From NCBI RefSeq assembly GCF_003231305.1, contig NZ_QKVM01000007.1:1-64000 (forward strand): DNA of 64,000 nucleotides, read 5' to 3'. The notes below the pieces were generated by a model that was given only the letters and a program-made list of their open reading frames with translations, searched no databases and had not been told where the DNA came from. The position numbers were made by a program, and so were the translations under genes. This document shows positions 9,264 to 17,826 of the stretch, one piece after another (within the stretch, counting starts at the first letter, position 1; every line of letters begins with the position of its first letter). This DNA is from Pseudomonas sichuanensis. GTDB taxonomy: Bacteria > Pseudomonadota > Gammaproteobacteria > Pseudomonadales > Pseudomonadaceae.

Positions 9264-10055
9264 ATGATCGAGGCCTCGCGGTTTTGGCGTGACCCTGCCT
9301 TGCCGTTTGTCGAGGCCCGGCGCGTGGGGGATGGGCGCCAGGTGTGCTATGCCGCGCATTCCCATGAGAGCTTTTCGATCGGTGTGATCACGGGCGGGCG
9401 CAGTAGCTACCTCACGGGGGATGCCCGGCATGAGATCAGCGCTGGCAGCACCGTGCTGATGAACCCCGGCGTGGTCCATACCTGCAACCCGATCCAGGGG
9501 GAACCCTGGTCGTACCTGATGCTGTTTGTCGACCTGCCGTGGCTGCAGCAGCATGGCTTTGCCCTGCCGGAGGTGACGCTCAGCACCTCGTCGGGGTTGT
9601 ACGGTCGGTTGCTCGAGGTGTTTGCGGGCCTGTTCGACGACCGACCGGTCTCTGACAAAGAGGCGCTACTGGTTGCATTTTTCGCAGCGCTGCCTGGCTA
9701 TTTCGATCAGCGAACAGGCCAGCGCAGGGCGGAGCATCCGCGGCTTGAAATGGCTGCCGCGTTCATCCGCGCCCATCGTCTGGATCCGCTGACCCTTGAA
9801 GACATCTGCAGTGCGGTGGGGCTTTCCCGTGCCTACCTGATTCGCGCTTTCGGCAAGCGTTTCGGGCTGACACCCCACGGCTATCTGCTCGACCAGCGGG
9901 TGCAGCATGCCCGCGCCCAACTGCGCCTGGGCCGGCCGATTGCCGAGGTGGCGCTGGAGGCCCGGTTTGCCGACCAGGCGCATCTGCAACGGGCGTTCAA
10001 GCGCCACCTGGCGGCTACACCGGGGCATTATCGGGCAGGTTGCTCAGCAACATAA
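9264..10055 (+). CDS. AraC family transcriptional regulator
   Basis: The 263-residue protein has an N-terminal cupin-like AraC ligand-binding domain (HSHESFSIGVITGG... and MNPGVVHTCNP) and a C-terminal pair of HTH motifs (residues ~170-260, including LEDICSAVGLSRAYLIRAFGK and the second-helix region IAEVALEARFADQAHLQRAFKRH). The start codon follows AAGG, 10 bases after the XRE-cupin gene, so the two regulators are probably one transcript. It converges on a LysE-type exporter gene, and AraC regulators of this build are often next to a LysE exporter in pseudomonads. It may therefore control the exporter, the aldolase operon or both; the sequence alone does not decide this. Confidence 0.85.
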   Translation: MIEASRFWRDPALPFVEARRVGDGRQVCYAAHSHESFSIGVITGGRSSYLTGDARHEISAGSTVLMNPGVVHTCNPIQGEPWSYLMLFVDLPWLQQHGFALPEVTLSTSSGLYGRLLEVFAGLFDDRPVSDKEALLVAFFAALPGYFDQRTGQRRAEHPRLEMAAAFIRAHRLDPLTLEDICSAVGLSRAYLIRAFGKRFGLTPHGYLLDQRVQHARAQLRLGRPIAEVALEARFADQAHLQRAFKRHLAATPGHYRAGCSAT

Positions 10056-10056
10056 T

Positions 10057-10150
10057 CGCGGGGCAAGCCCGCTCCCACGGTATGGGCTACCTGAACTGTC
10101 CAACTTTTCAGGGGCAGTCCAGGGGCGTGGGAGCGGGCTTGCCCCGCGAT
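10057..10150. repeat. Inverted pair of REP elements
   Basis: CGCGGGGCAAGCCCGCTCCC at 10057-10076 recurs in inverted orientation at about 10130-10149 (GGGAGCGGGCTTGCCCCGCG). This is the abundant P. putida-type REP sequence. It sits between the convergent AraC and lysE genes and probably also ends both transcripts. Confidence 0.9.
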
Positions 10151-10167
10151 GCGGTCGTGACGGGCAT

Positions 10168-10752
10168 TCAACCTGCCAGCAGATACCCCGCACTCGCCAC
10201 CAACAACACTGCCAACCCGCGATTGAACAAGCGCAACCGCCTTGGCTCCCCCAGATACTGCCGAATCACGCTCCCGGCCCACGCCCAGCTGGCCACCGAG
10301 ACAAAGCAGATCGGCCCATAGATCCAGGTGAACAGCCACAACAGTTGCTGCTCGCCAGCGGTATAGGCACCCACCCCGGCCACCGCCGCCAACCAGGCCT
10401 TGGGGCTCAGCCACTGCATGGCCGCGCCGTGCCAGGCCGTGGGCGCCCGTTGTTCAGCGTCGGCCTGCAATTGGCCATCGTCACTGGCCAGCTTCCAGGC
10501 CATGTACAGCAAGAACAGCACGCCACCCCACAACAAAAGGTGCTGCAGCCACGGCCAGCGCAGCAGCAGCTCGTGCAGGCCCAGGCCGGTGAGCACCAGC
10601 AGCAGGCAGAAACCCAGGGTGGCGCCGGCGGCGTGCCCGAGGCTGGCGCGCAGGCCGTGACGGGCGCCGCTGCCCAGCGCCACGATATTGACCGGGCCTG
10701 GGGAAATGGAGGCCGCCAAGGCGAAGGCGGCCATGGACAGGGACAAGCTCAT
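10168..10752 (-). CDS. LysE/RhtB family amino-acid exporter
   Basis: This is a 194-residue inner-membrane protein of the LysE family, with the conserved SPGPVNI motif near residue 16 and about six hydrophobic helices (for example ATLGFCLLLVLTGLGL and LLLWGGVLFLLYMAW). Family members export amino acids or related small metabolites by exchange with the proton gradient. The start MSLSLSMAAF is preceded by AAGGAA at proper spacing; upstream in-frame sequence lacks hydrophobic or conserved character and is excluded. The gene converges on the AraC regulator across a REP pair. The substrate cannot be read from the sequence. Confidence 0.85.
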   Translation of the reverse strand: MSLSLSMAAFALAASISPGPVNIVALGSGARHGLRASLGHAAGATLGFCLLLVLTGLGLHELLLRWPWLQHLLLWGGVLFLLYMAWKLASDDGQLQADAEQRAPTAWHGAAMQWLSPKAWLAAVAGVGAYTAGEQQLLWLFTWIYGPICFVSVASWAWAGSVIRQYLGEPRRLRLFNRGLAVLLVASAGYLLAG

Positions 10753-11012
10753 GCGCAGATTCCTTGCAACGATGGAGTACCGCCATGCTCGACGACAGGT
10801 ACGGCTCAGGTATTGAACAAAAATGCTCAAGGCCTCTGTTACAGATTTTGTAATAGTTTCGCGCTGTGGGAAAAAGCTGCTTCGATTGTAGGATCGTCAT
10901 CCCTTTTTCTGATCAAGGTCTATATGAGCACCTTCGCGGAGCCCCCCAGTTTCCGGCCGTCCCGGCCATCCTTCCCGCGTCCCCGTGACGCCGCCTTTGT
11001 GAGTACCCGCTA

Positions 11013-12584
11013 ATGGAATGGCTAGCCGACCCCACGGCCTGGCTGGGCCTGCTGACGCTTATCGTCCTCGAGCTGGTGCTGGGTATCGACAACCTGGTGT
11101 TCATCGCCATCCTCGCCGACAAATTGCCGCCCCATCAGCGCGACCGCGCGCGGGTGATCGGCCTGTCGTTGGCGCTGATCATGCGCCTTGGCCTTTTGGC
11201 CAGCATCTCGTGGATGGTCACCCTGACCGCCCCGCTGATCGAGGTGTTCGGCAAGACCTTCTCCGGCCGTGACCTGATCATGCTGTTCGGTGGTGTGTTC
11301 CTGTTGTTCAAGGCCACCATGGAGCTGCACGAAAGGCTGGAGGGCCATGTCGCCCAGTCGGGCGGCGTGACGCGGCATGCGGCGTTCTGGCCGATCGTCG
11401 CGCAGATCGTGGTGCTCGATGCGGTGTTCTCGCTGGATGCGGTGATTACCGCGGTGGGCATGGTCGAGCAACTGTCGGTGATGATGATCGCGGTGATCTT
11501 CTCGATCGGCATCATGATCGTCGCCAGCAAGCCGCTGACCCGCTTCGTCAACGCCCACCCGACAGTGATCATGCTGTGCCTGGGCTTTTTGATGATGATC
11601 GGCTTCAGCCTCACCGCCGAAGGCCTGGGCTTCCATATCCCCAAAGGCTACCTGTACGCGGCCATTGGCTTCTCGCTGCTGATCGAGCTGTTCAACCAGC
11701 TGGCTCGCGCCCGCCGCAAGCGCAGTGTGCAACAGCACCGACCGCTGCGTGAGCGCACCGCCCATGCCGTGCTGCGCCTGATGGGCGGGCGCCGGGTGGA
11801 GGCTGACGAGGTGGGCGAGGAGATCGCCGACCTGGTAGAGGACGGCAGCGAGCAAGTGGTCTTCGACCGTCGCGAGCGGGTGATGATCAGCGGCGTGCTG
11901 AACCTGGCCGAGCGGCCGATCCGCACGGTGATGACGGTGCGCGCCAAGGTCGATGCCATCGACCTGGCGCAACCGGCCGAGGTGATCACCCAGGCGTTGA
12001 TCAACTCCTCGTACTCGCGCCTGCCGCTGATCCGCGGCGGTCGCATCGAGGAGCCGCTGGGCTTCGTGCACAAGAAGGAATTGCTCAAGGAACTACTGGC
12101 CGGCAACGAGCCGGACCTTGAAGCCCTGGCCCGGGCGCCGCTGAATCTGCTGGAGAGTTTCAGCATCCTCAACGCCCTGGAGCAGATGCGTGGGCAGTCG
12201 ACGCACATTGCCTTCGTGGTCAACGAATTCGGTGATTTCACCGGTGTGCTGACCATGACCGACATCCTCGAATCGATCGCCGGCGAGCTGCCGGACGCCA
12301 GCGAGGTCGAAGGGCCGGGCGTGGTGGAGGAGGCGGGTGGTTTCGTCGTCAGCGGCGCCCTGAACCTGGCCCAGGTGCAGGCGCGTACCGGCTTCGCGGC
12401 CCGTGCCACCGAGGACTACCAGACCCTCGCGGGCCTGGTGATGAGCCTGCTCGACCGTCTGCCGGTGGTCGGTGACCGTCTGCAGTGGAACGGCTGGAGC
12501 ATGACCGTGGTGGCGGTGGAGGAGCGGCGCGTGCGCCAGGTGCGCCTTACACCGAGCGCCGACGCTGACGCAGCAGGTGCTTGA
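11013..12584 (+). CDS. TerC family integral membrane protein with CBS and CorC_HlyC domains (YegH/YoaE type)
   Basis: The 523-residue protein has an N-terminal TerC domain of about seven membrane helices (residues 1-230), with the conserved [12 protein letters not shown] and [14 protein letters not shown] motifs whose acidic residues are thought to handle metal ions. A cytoplasmic pair of CBS domains follows (about 295-420: [33 protein letters not shown]), then a CorC_HlyC transporter-associated domain (about 435-515). Length and domain order match the E. coli YegH/YoaE group. A role in metal-ion export or secretion-linked metal loading is known only by family analogy. I looked for a manganese yybP-ykoY riboswitch in the 260-base leader and did not see its conserved core. 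The last 38 bases overlap the convergent rarD-like gene. Confidence 0.88.
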   Translation: MEWLADPTAWLGLLTLIVLELVLGIDNLVFIAILADKLPPHQRDRARVIGLSLALIMRLGLLASISWMVTLTAPLIEVFGKTFSGRDLIMLFGGVFLLFKATMELHERLEGHVAQSGGVTRHAAFWPIVAQIVVLDAVFSLDAVITAVGMVEQLSVMMIAVIFSIGIMIVASKPLTRFVNAHPTVIMLCLGFLMMIGFSLTAEGLGFHIPKGYLYAAIGFSLLIELFNQLARARRKRSVQQHRPLRERTAHAVLRLMGGRRVEADEVGEEIADLVEDGSEQVVFDRRERVMISGVLNLAERPIRTVMTVRAKVDAIDLAQPAEVITQALINSSYSRLPLIRGGRIEEPLGFVHKKELLKELLAGNEPDLEALARAPLNLLESFSILNALEQMRGQSTHIAFVVNEFGDFTGVLTMTDILESIAGELPDASEVEGPGVVEEAGGFVVSGALNLAQVQARTGFAARATEDYQTLAGLVMSLLDRLPVVGDRLQWNGWSMTVVAVEERRVRQVRLTPSADADAAGA

Positions 12585-13434
12585 TGCCTTCGAGCACCAG
12601 CACCAGCACCGCGGCCCAGATCGGCAGGTAGGTCAGCCACTGATCCGGGCCGATGGTTTCGCCCAGCAGCAGGGCGACGCCCACCAGCAGCACCGGCTCG
12701 ACGTAGCTGAGCAGGCCGAACAGGCTGAACGGCAGCATGCGGCTGGCCAGCACGTAGGCGATCAGGGCGCTGGCACTGATTGCCCCGAGCAGCGGGATCA
12801 GCCAGTAGAGGTTCTGGTGTTGCGCCAGGTCCGCGCCCGACAACGGGCCCTGGACCACGAAGTACAGGGCCCATGGCAGCAGCAGGCACATGTCGCACCA
12901 CAGGCCGCCCAGGTGGTCGGTGCGGCAGCGTCGGCGCAAGACGAAATAAATCGGATAGCCGATCGTCACCAGCAGCGTCTCCCAGGCGAAGCTGCCGTTC
13001 TGGTACAGCTCGTGGCCCACGCCCAGGGCTGCGCAGCTGACCGCTACCTTTTGCAGGCGCGACAGGCGCTCGCCGTAGACCAGGCGGCCGGTCAGCACCA
13101 TCGCCAGTGGCAGCAGGAAATAGCCCATCGACACCTCCAGGCTGCGCCCGTGCAGCGGCGCCCAGAGGAACAGCCACAATTGCACCCCCATCAGCCATGA
13201 GGTGCCGACCATGCCCAGCAACAACAGGGGTGTGCGGCGTACCCGCGCGAACAGTTCGCCAACCCGTTTCCAGTCTTTGGAAATCAACATGAACAGCGTC
13301 AGGCAGGGCAGCGTCAGCAGGGTGCGCCAACCGAAGATTTCCTCGCCGTCGAGCGGTGTGAGGAAGGAGGTATAGAAATACATCACGGCGAACAGGCAGG
13401 ACGCCATGACCGATGAAACGATGCCTTTTGACAC
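12547..13434 (-). CDS. rarD: RarD/EamA family transporter
   Basis: This 295-residue inner-membrane protein has ten predicted hydrophobic helices and the RarD-type N-terminus ([19 protein letters not shown], followed by EIFGWR). It belongs to the drug/metabolite transporter superfamily. RarD proteins are named for a chloramphenicol-sensitive phenotype, and the physiological substrate is not settled. The C-terminus is basic (RQRRRSV), placing it in the cytoplasm by the positive-inside rule. The 3' end overlaps that of the TerC-CBS gene by 38 bases in a tail-to-tail arrangement with no room for an intrinsic terminator. Confidence 0.8.
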   Translation of the reverse strand: MSKGIVSSVMASCLFAVMYFYTSFLTPLDGEEIFGWRTLLTLPCLTLFMLISKDWKRVGELFARVRRTPLLLLGMVGTSWLMGVQLWLFLWAPLHGRSLEVSMGYFLLPLAMVLTGRLVYGERLSRLQKVAVSCAALGVGHELYQNGSFAWETLLVTIGYPIYFVLRRRCRTDHLGGLWCDMCLLLPWALYFVVQGPLSGADLAQHQNLYWLIPLLGAISASALIAYVLASRMLPFSLFGLLSYVEPVLLVGVALLLGETIGPDQWLTYLPIWAAVLVLVLEGIKHLLRQRRRSV

Positions 13435-13470
13435 GAATGCCTCGAAAAACGGGAAGGGTGAGCGGGCGGA

Positions 13471-15057
13471 TCAGCCGCGCATGATCTCAGGGGGCGCGTC
13501 TTGCGGCAACCGCAGCCTGCCTGGGCGCGTGGCCAATGCCATGAGCAGCTCGGTGGCGGGCATTGGCCGGGCGAACAGATAACCTTGCTGGAAGTCCACC
13601 CCGTGACGCTCCAGGTAGTCGCGCTGCACCGCGGTCTCGACCCCTTCTGCGACGATGCCCAGCCCAAGCTTGGCCGAGAGTTCGATGATGGTGTCGAGGA
13701 TATGTTGCGACAGCGCATCGCCACCGATCATGGCGACGAAGCTCTGGTCGATTTTCAGGTAGTCGACCTTGAACTGACGCAGGTAGTTGAGGCTGGACTG
13801 GCCCGTGCCGAAGTCGTCGAGGGCGATCATGACCCCCATCTCGTGCAGCTTTTCGAACAGTTCCAGGGTCACCGGGGTGGGTTCGATCAGTTTGCGCTCG
13901 GTCAGCTCGAGGGTAAGTACCACACGGCCGGGCGGGAAGTGCTGGAGGAAGGTGCGGCAATCGTCGAGCAGGCCAAGGTCGCGGCAATGATCGGCGGTGA
14001 TGTTGATGCCGACGTGAAATCCATCGTCCAGCAGCTCGACATGGGGTGCCAGGGCTTGTGCGGTGTTGAGCATCAGCGCGCGGGTCATGGCGACGATCTG
14101 CCCGCTGTGTTCGGCGTAGGGGATGAACAGGTCCGGGCGTACCAGGCCCTCGCGCGGATGCTGCCAGCGCATCAGCACTTCGACCCCGGCCCAGTGATAG
14201 TCGCCCTTGCGCACCACAGGCTGGAAGTACGGCAGGAACTCATTGGCTTCGAGCGCACGGTCGAGTTCGGCGCGGGGCGAGGTGGCGCGGCGTACCTGCC
14301 AGCGGCAGACGCTGCCGGCCACCACGCCGAGTACCAGCAGCAGGCTGAGCAGGGCCGGGTAGCGCGAGCGCATCAGCTCGCCCAGCTTGCCCGCGGCGTA
14401 GCCGCCCTGCACGCTGAACGGGTAGCGTGTCGAGGAAACGGTGACGGGGGCGCTGGCAGCGACGGGCGGTGTGCCTTGATGCACCAGGCCTTGCTGGCCC
14501 ATCCAGTGGCTGCCCACCCGCACCAGCAGCTCGTCATCCTGAGCGATCAGGCGCAGGGCCGTCAGCAGGTGGCTGCCGTCCACCGTGGCGATCGCCCCGC
14601 GATCACCCTGGCTGACCCGGTAGACCAGCAGTGGGTGGCCCGGCGTGACGGAGTTGCCGTCCATCAGCCAGAGCTGCCCGTTGGTATAGTCGCGTGCATC
14701 CACCGGCTCGTCGAAATTGCCGAACAGCGAAGTGCAATAAAGGTTGTCGCGGTCGAACAGGCTGGTGGAACGCGCGAACGCATTGCGCGTGACTTCTATG
14801 CGCAGTGCCAACTGCACCTGTTCGCAGGGCTGGCCGGCCTTGGGCAACAGGTGATTCGCGACACTGGACAGGCTGTCTAGAATCATCTCGATGTGCCCGA
14901 CCACTTCGCGAGCGGTGGCCAGGCTGTTGGCCTGCAGTTCGCGCTCGGTCTGCCAGCGGGTCACGGCCAGCCCGCAGACCAGTGGCAGCACCCCGACGAT
15001 CCAGGGCAGCAGGGTACGCCAGCTCCAGCGGGCAGGGCGTTTGGGGGTCAGGGGCAT
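13471..15057 (-). CDS. Membrane-bound EAL-domain cyclic di-GMP phosphodiesterase with CSS-type periplasmic sensor
   Basis: The 528-residue protein has a membrane helix at ~15-33, a periplasmic domain to about residue 235 that contains the C-x-S motif (YCTSLFG) of the CSS sensor family, a second helix (LLSLLLVLGVVAGSV) and a C-terminal EAL domain (~265-510). The EAL signature is present as EVLMRW, with NITADH, LELTERKL, DDFGTG and DYLKIDQSFV, and the catalytic Glu in EGVET, so it should hydrolyse c-di-GMP. In CSS-EAL proteins the periplasmic cysteines respond to thiol redox state. The gene stands alone, close behind the rarD-like gene on the same strand. A second c-di-GMP protein is encoded at 49.9-52.1 kb. 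Confidence 0.88.
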   Translation of the reverse strand: MPLTPKRPARWSWRTLLPWIVGVLPLVCGLAVTRWQTERELQANSLATAREVVGHIEMILDSLSSVANHLLPKAGQPCEQVQLALRIEVTRNAFARSTSLFDRDNLYCTSLFGNFDEPVDARDYTNGQLWLMDGNSVTPGHPLLVYRVSQGDRGAIATVDGSHLLTALRLIAQDDELLVRVGSHWMGQQGLVHQGTPPVAASAPVTVSSTRYPFSVQGGYAAGKLGELMRSRYPALLSLLLVLGVVAGSVCRWQVRRATSPRAELDRALEANEFLPYFQPVVRKGDYHWAGVEVLMRWQHPREGLVRPDLFIPYAEHSGQIVAMTRALMLNTAQALAPHVELLDDGFHVGINITADHCRDLGLLDDCRTFLQHFPPGRVVLTLELTERKLIEPTPVTLELFEKLHEMGVMIALDDFGTGQSSLNYLRQFKVDYLKIDQSFVAMIGGDALSQHILDTIIELSAKLGLGIVAEGVETAVQRDYLERHGVDFQQGYLFARPMPATELLMALATRPGRLRLPQDAPPEIMRG

Positions 15058-15371
15058 GCGCAGGTGAACCAGTGACGGACGGGCGTGTCAGTGCCAAGGA
15101 TAGCCGTTTGTCGGCGAAGCCTACGAACTAAAACGCGACAAACAAATTTACGCAATGTAGAATTGCGTTACGAATACAACAATAAGGTTCTCCGCCAACC
15201 GGAGGATCAAGCCCGCCGAGAATGGGTCCCCATGAAAAACCCTGCATTCAAGCTGATCATTGGTGCCTATTTGGCCCGCAGCGTGCGCGGCATCCCCTGT
15301 TCGCCTCCTGTTCCGTTCGCCATCGCAAGCCAGTAATCCAACCGTTTTTTGCTGCAGATGAGGACACGAAC
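15058..15371 (+). promoter_or_regulatory. hpd promoter and leader region with an inverted-repeat operator candidate
   Basis: No convincing gene lies in this 314-base gap. A 7-base inverted repeat, ACGCAAT-GTAGA-ATTGCGT, occupies 15150-15168 in an A+T-rich patch. TTTACG at 15147 could act as a -35 element, which would place the repeat over the spacer of a weak promoter, a typical repressor site. A possible 34-codon leader peptide (ATG at 15232, stop near 15336) has no good ribosome binding site. GAGGAC just before 15372 is the hpd ribosome binding site. Confidence 0.5.
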
Positions 15372-16448
15372 ATGGCAGATATCTTCGAAAACCCGATGGG
15401 CCTTGAAGGCTTTGAATTCATCGAGCTCGCCTCGCCGACCCCTGGCGTGCTGGAGCCGGTCTTCCAGATCCTCGGTTTCACTAAGGTGGCGACCCACCGC
15501 TCCAAGAATGTGCACCTGTACCGCCAGGGTGGCATCAACCTGATCCTCAACAACGAACTCAAAAGCGCCGCCTCGTACTTCGCCGCCGAGCATGGCCCAT
15601 CGGTGTGCGGCATGGCCTTCCGTGTGCGCAACGCCCATGAAGCCTATGCCCGCGCCCTGGAGCTGGGTGCCCAGCCGGTGGAAATCGAGACCGGCCCGAT
15701 GGAGCTGCGTCTGCCGGCGATCAAGGGTATCGGTGGCGCGCCGCTGTACCTGATCGACCGTTACGAAGAAGGAAGCTCGATCTACGACATCGACTTCAAG
15801 TTCATCGACGGCGTGGATCGCAACCCGGTCGGCGCTGGCCTGAAGATCATCGACCACCTCACCCATAACGTCTATCGCGGGCGCATGGCCTACTGGGCCG
15901 GCTTCTACGAGAAGCTGTTCAACTTCCGCGAGATCCGTTACTTCGACATCAAGGGCGAGTACACCGGGCTGACCTCCAAGGCCATGACCGCGCCAGATGG
16001 CATGATCCGCATTCCGCTCAACGAAGAGTCGTCCAAGGGCGCGGGGCAGATCGAAGAGTTCCTGATGCAGTTCAATGGCGAGGGCATCCAGCACGTGGCC
16101 TTCCTCACCGACGACCTGCTCAAGACCTGGGATGCCCTCAAAGGCTTCGGCATGCGTTTCATGACCGCGCCGCCGCAGACCTACTACGAAATGCTCGAGG
16201 AGCGTCTGCCGGGGCACGGCGAGCCGGTCGACCAATTGCAGTCGCGTGGCATCCTGCTGGACGGTGCTTCCGAGGCGGGCGACAAGCGCCTGCTGCTGCA
16301 GATCTTCTCGGAAACCCTGCTGGGCCCGGTGTTCTTCGAGTTCATCCAGCGCAAGGGTGACGATGGCTTTGGTGAAGGCAACTTCAAGGCACTGTTCGAG
16401 TCGATCGAGCGTGACCAGGTTCGTCGTGGCGTGCTGAACGTCGAGTAA
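15372..16448 (+). CDS. hpd: 4-hydroxyphenylpyruvate dioxygenase
   Basis: The 358-residue protein matches the usual length of pseudomonad HPPD. It is a two-domain vicinal-oxygen-chelate enzyme that converts 4-hydroxyphenylpyruvate to homogentisate in tyrosine breakdown, using Fe(II) and O2. The facial-triad ligands are in view: His in IDHLTHNV, His in [10 protein letters not shown] and Glu in VFFEFIQR, along with the C-terminal gating region ending in RRGVLNVE. The start at [18 protein letters not shown] is the family start and has GAGGAC upstream; an open frame reaching 150 bases further is leader sequence. No other homogentisate genes are adjacent. An inverted repeat upstream suggests repression by a dedicated regulator. 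Confidence 0.97.
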   Translation: MADIFENPMGLEGFEFIELASPTPGVLEPVFQILGFTKVATHRSKNVHLYRQGGINLILNNELKSAASYFAAEHGPSVCGMAFRVRNAHEAYARALELGAQPVEIETGPMELRLPAIKGIGGAPLYLIDRYEEGSSIYDIDFKFIDGVDRNPVGAGLKIIDHLTHNVYRGRMAYWAGFYEKLFNFREIRYFDIKGEYTGLTSKAMTAPDGMIRIPLNEESSKGAGQIEEFLMQFNGEGIQHVAFLTDDLLKTWDALKGFGMRFMTAPPQTYYEMLEERLPGHGEPVDQLQSRGILLDGASEAGDKRLLLQIFSETLLGPVFFEFIQRKGDDGFGEGNFKALFESIERDQVRRGVLNVE

Positions 16449-16465
16449 TCGACGCAACGCTATCC

Positions 16466-16513
16466 ATCGCGGGGCAACTCGTATCGGTGCGCCGATGCGA
16501 CTTGCCCCGCGAT
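16466..16513. terminator. Bidirectional hairpin (REP-like) between hpd and the DJ-1-like gene
   Basis: ATCGCGGGGCAA at 16466-16477 is repeated inverted as TTGCCCCGCGAT at 16502-16513, with a smaller nested inverted repeat (ATCGG/CCGAT) inside. It separates two convergent genes and uses the core of the REP sequence seen elsewhere in the window. Confidence 0.75.
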
Positions 16514-16518
16514 GCGTT

Positions 16519-17214
16519 TCAGCCAATCTTTGCCTTGGCCAGGAACTTGAGCGTCGCCTGAGCCACGCCCGCAGTGGACGCCGGGTTCTGCCCGGTGATC
16601 AGGCCTTTGTCCTCAACCACGAAGGGTGCCCACGGGTCTTCCGCTTTCTGGTACTCACCACCCCGTGCGCCAAGTTCGTTCTCGGTAAGAAAAGGCACCT
16701 CCTTGTCCAGCTCTGCCAGTTTCTCTTCGATATTGGAGAAACCGGTCACCGCCCGACCTCTGAGCAACAGGGTGTTGTCGCTGAGTTTCACATTCAGCAG
16801 CCCCACTGCACCGTGGCAGACCGATGCCACGGCCCCGCCACGTTCGTGAATGCGCCGCGCCAGGTCTTGCAGCGGCTGGTTGTCGGGGAAGTCCCACATC
16901 ACGCCATGACCACCGGTGTAATAGATGGCGCTGTACTGCTCGGCCTTGACCTCGCCGGGGCTGAGGGTGGCGCCCAGGCGTTTCATGAAGGCCTTGTCGT
17001 CGTACCAATGCCAGTCCAGATCCGGGGCCATTTGCAGGCTGTGCGGGTCGATCGGTACGTAGCCGCCCGCCGGGCTGACATAGTCGACCGTGAAGCCAGC
17101 TTGCTGCACGGGGTCGACGAAATGCACGGCTTCACCCAGCCACAGGCCTGTGGCGCGTTTGATGTTGGGGTATTTGGCGGTATTGGTCAGCACGACCAGG
17201 ATCTTCTTGTTCAT
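16519..17214 (-). CDS. DJ-1/PfpI family protein (Hsp31/glyoxalase III-like)
   Basis: This 231-residue protein of the type 1 glutamine amidotransferase-like fold carries the nucleophile elbow SVCHGAVGL with its reactive Cys near residue 133, and YYTGGHGVMWDFP upstream, which supplies the conserved Gly-Gly-His segment. The layout (long loop after the first strand, GHGVMWD, CHG) fits the Hsp31-like branch, where members act as glutathione-independent glyoxalase III or protein deglycase; that activity is known for relatives, not shown here. The start MNKKILVVLTN is taken at 17214, since the six codons before it are unconserved. The gene is divergent from the cytosine deaminase gene. Confidence 0.85.
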   Translation of the reverse strand: MNKKILVVLTNTAKYPNIKRATGLWLGEAVHFVDPVQQAGFTVDYVSPAGGYVPIDPHSLQMAPDLDWHWYDDKAFMKRLGATLSPGEVKAEQYSAIYYTGGHGVMWDFPDNQPLQDLARRIHERGGAVASVCHGAVGLLNVKLSDNTLLLRGRAVTGFSNIEEKLAELDKEVPFLTENELGARGGEYQKAEDPWAPFVVEDKGLITGQNPASTAGVAQATLKFLAKAKIG

Positions 17215-17357
17215 GTGCGCATGCCCATCCAACCCAAGGGGGCCGGTCGCCCGGCGAAGGGAAAAACCCTATGAGCATAGCCGCCGCTGGGCGCGGCGCC
17301 ATGGCCGGCTGGCGTTGTGCTAGTCTCGAGCCAATCATGTGCAGCCAGGAAGTCACC

Positions 17358-17801
17358 ATGACAACGGACAAGTTCATGCAAGCGGCCATCGACGAAGCCC
17401 GCAAGGGGCTGGCGGAAGGCGGCATCCCGATCGGCTCGGTGCTGGTGCACGACGGCAAGATCATCGGCCGTGGCCACAACCGCCGGGTACAACAAGGCAG
17501 CGCCATCCTGCATGGCGAAATGGATGCCCTGGAAAACGCCGGCCGACAGCCTGCCAGTGTCTATAAGGAAGCCACGCTCTATACCACCCTGTCGCCCTGT
17601 GCCATGTGCAGCGGCGCAATCCTGCTGTATGGCATAAAACAGGTGATCATCGGCGAAAACACCACTTTCCTTGGCGAAGAACAGCTGCTGGCCAGCCGCG
17701 ACGTACGGTTGGAGGTGCGCCATGATGAGGATTGCAAAAAGATGATGCGTGATTTCATCGAGGCCAAGCCGCAACTGTGGAATGAAGACATTGGCCGCTG
17801 A
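17358..17801 (+). CDS. Cytosine deaminase, yeast FCY1-like type
   Basis: This 147-residue CMP/dCMP-type deaminase carries the zinc site His-x-Glu (LHGEM, His52/Glu54) and Cys-x-x-Cys (PCAMC, Cys81/Cys84). Similarity to yeast Fcy1p is strikingly close over the length: LHGEMDALEN, LYTTLSPCAMCSGAILLYGI, the VIIGEN segment and the C-terminal PQLWNEDIG. So it probably deaminates cytosine to uracil for pyrimidine salvage, and is not the tRNA deaminase TadA or the amidohydrolase CodA. AGGAAG precedes the start at good spacing. The next gene, a histidine kinase, follows 25 bases later and could be co-transcribed. The enzyme call is from remembered family sequence. Confidence 0.85.
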   Translation: MTTDKFMQAAIDEARKGLAEGGIPIGSVLVHDGKIIGRGHNRRVQQGSAILHGEMDALENAGRQPASVYKEATLYTTLSPCAMCSGAILLYGIKQVIIGENTTFLGEEQLLASRDVRLEVRHDEDCKKMMRDFIEAKPQLWNEDIGR

Positions 17802-17826
17802 CGACTCTGTGCAAGGGGCCGCGCAG

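Noticed and set aside
10753..11012. A possible manganese (yybP-ykoY) riboswitch before the TerC-family gene, which often has one.
   Set aside because: I searched for its conserved core by eye and did not find it; only a small GGCCG/CGGCC stem is present.
15232..15336. A 34-codon leader peptide before hpd.
   Set aside because: No good ribosome binding site, no regulatory codon run and no attenuator-like hairpin following it.
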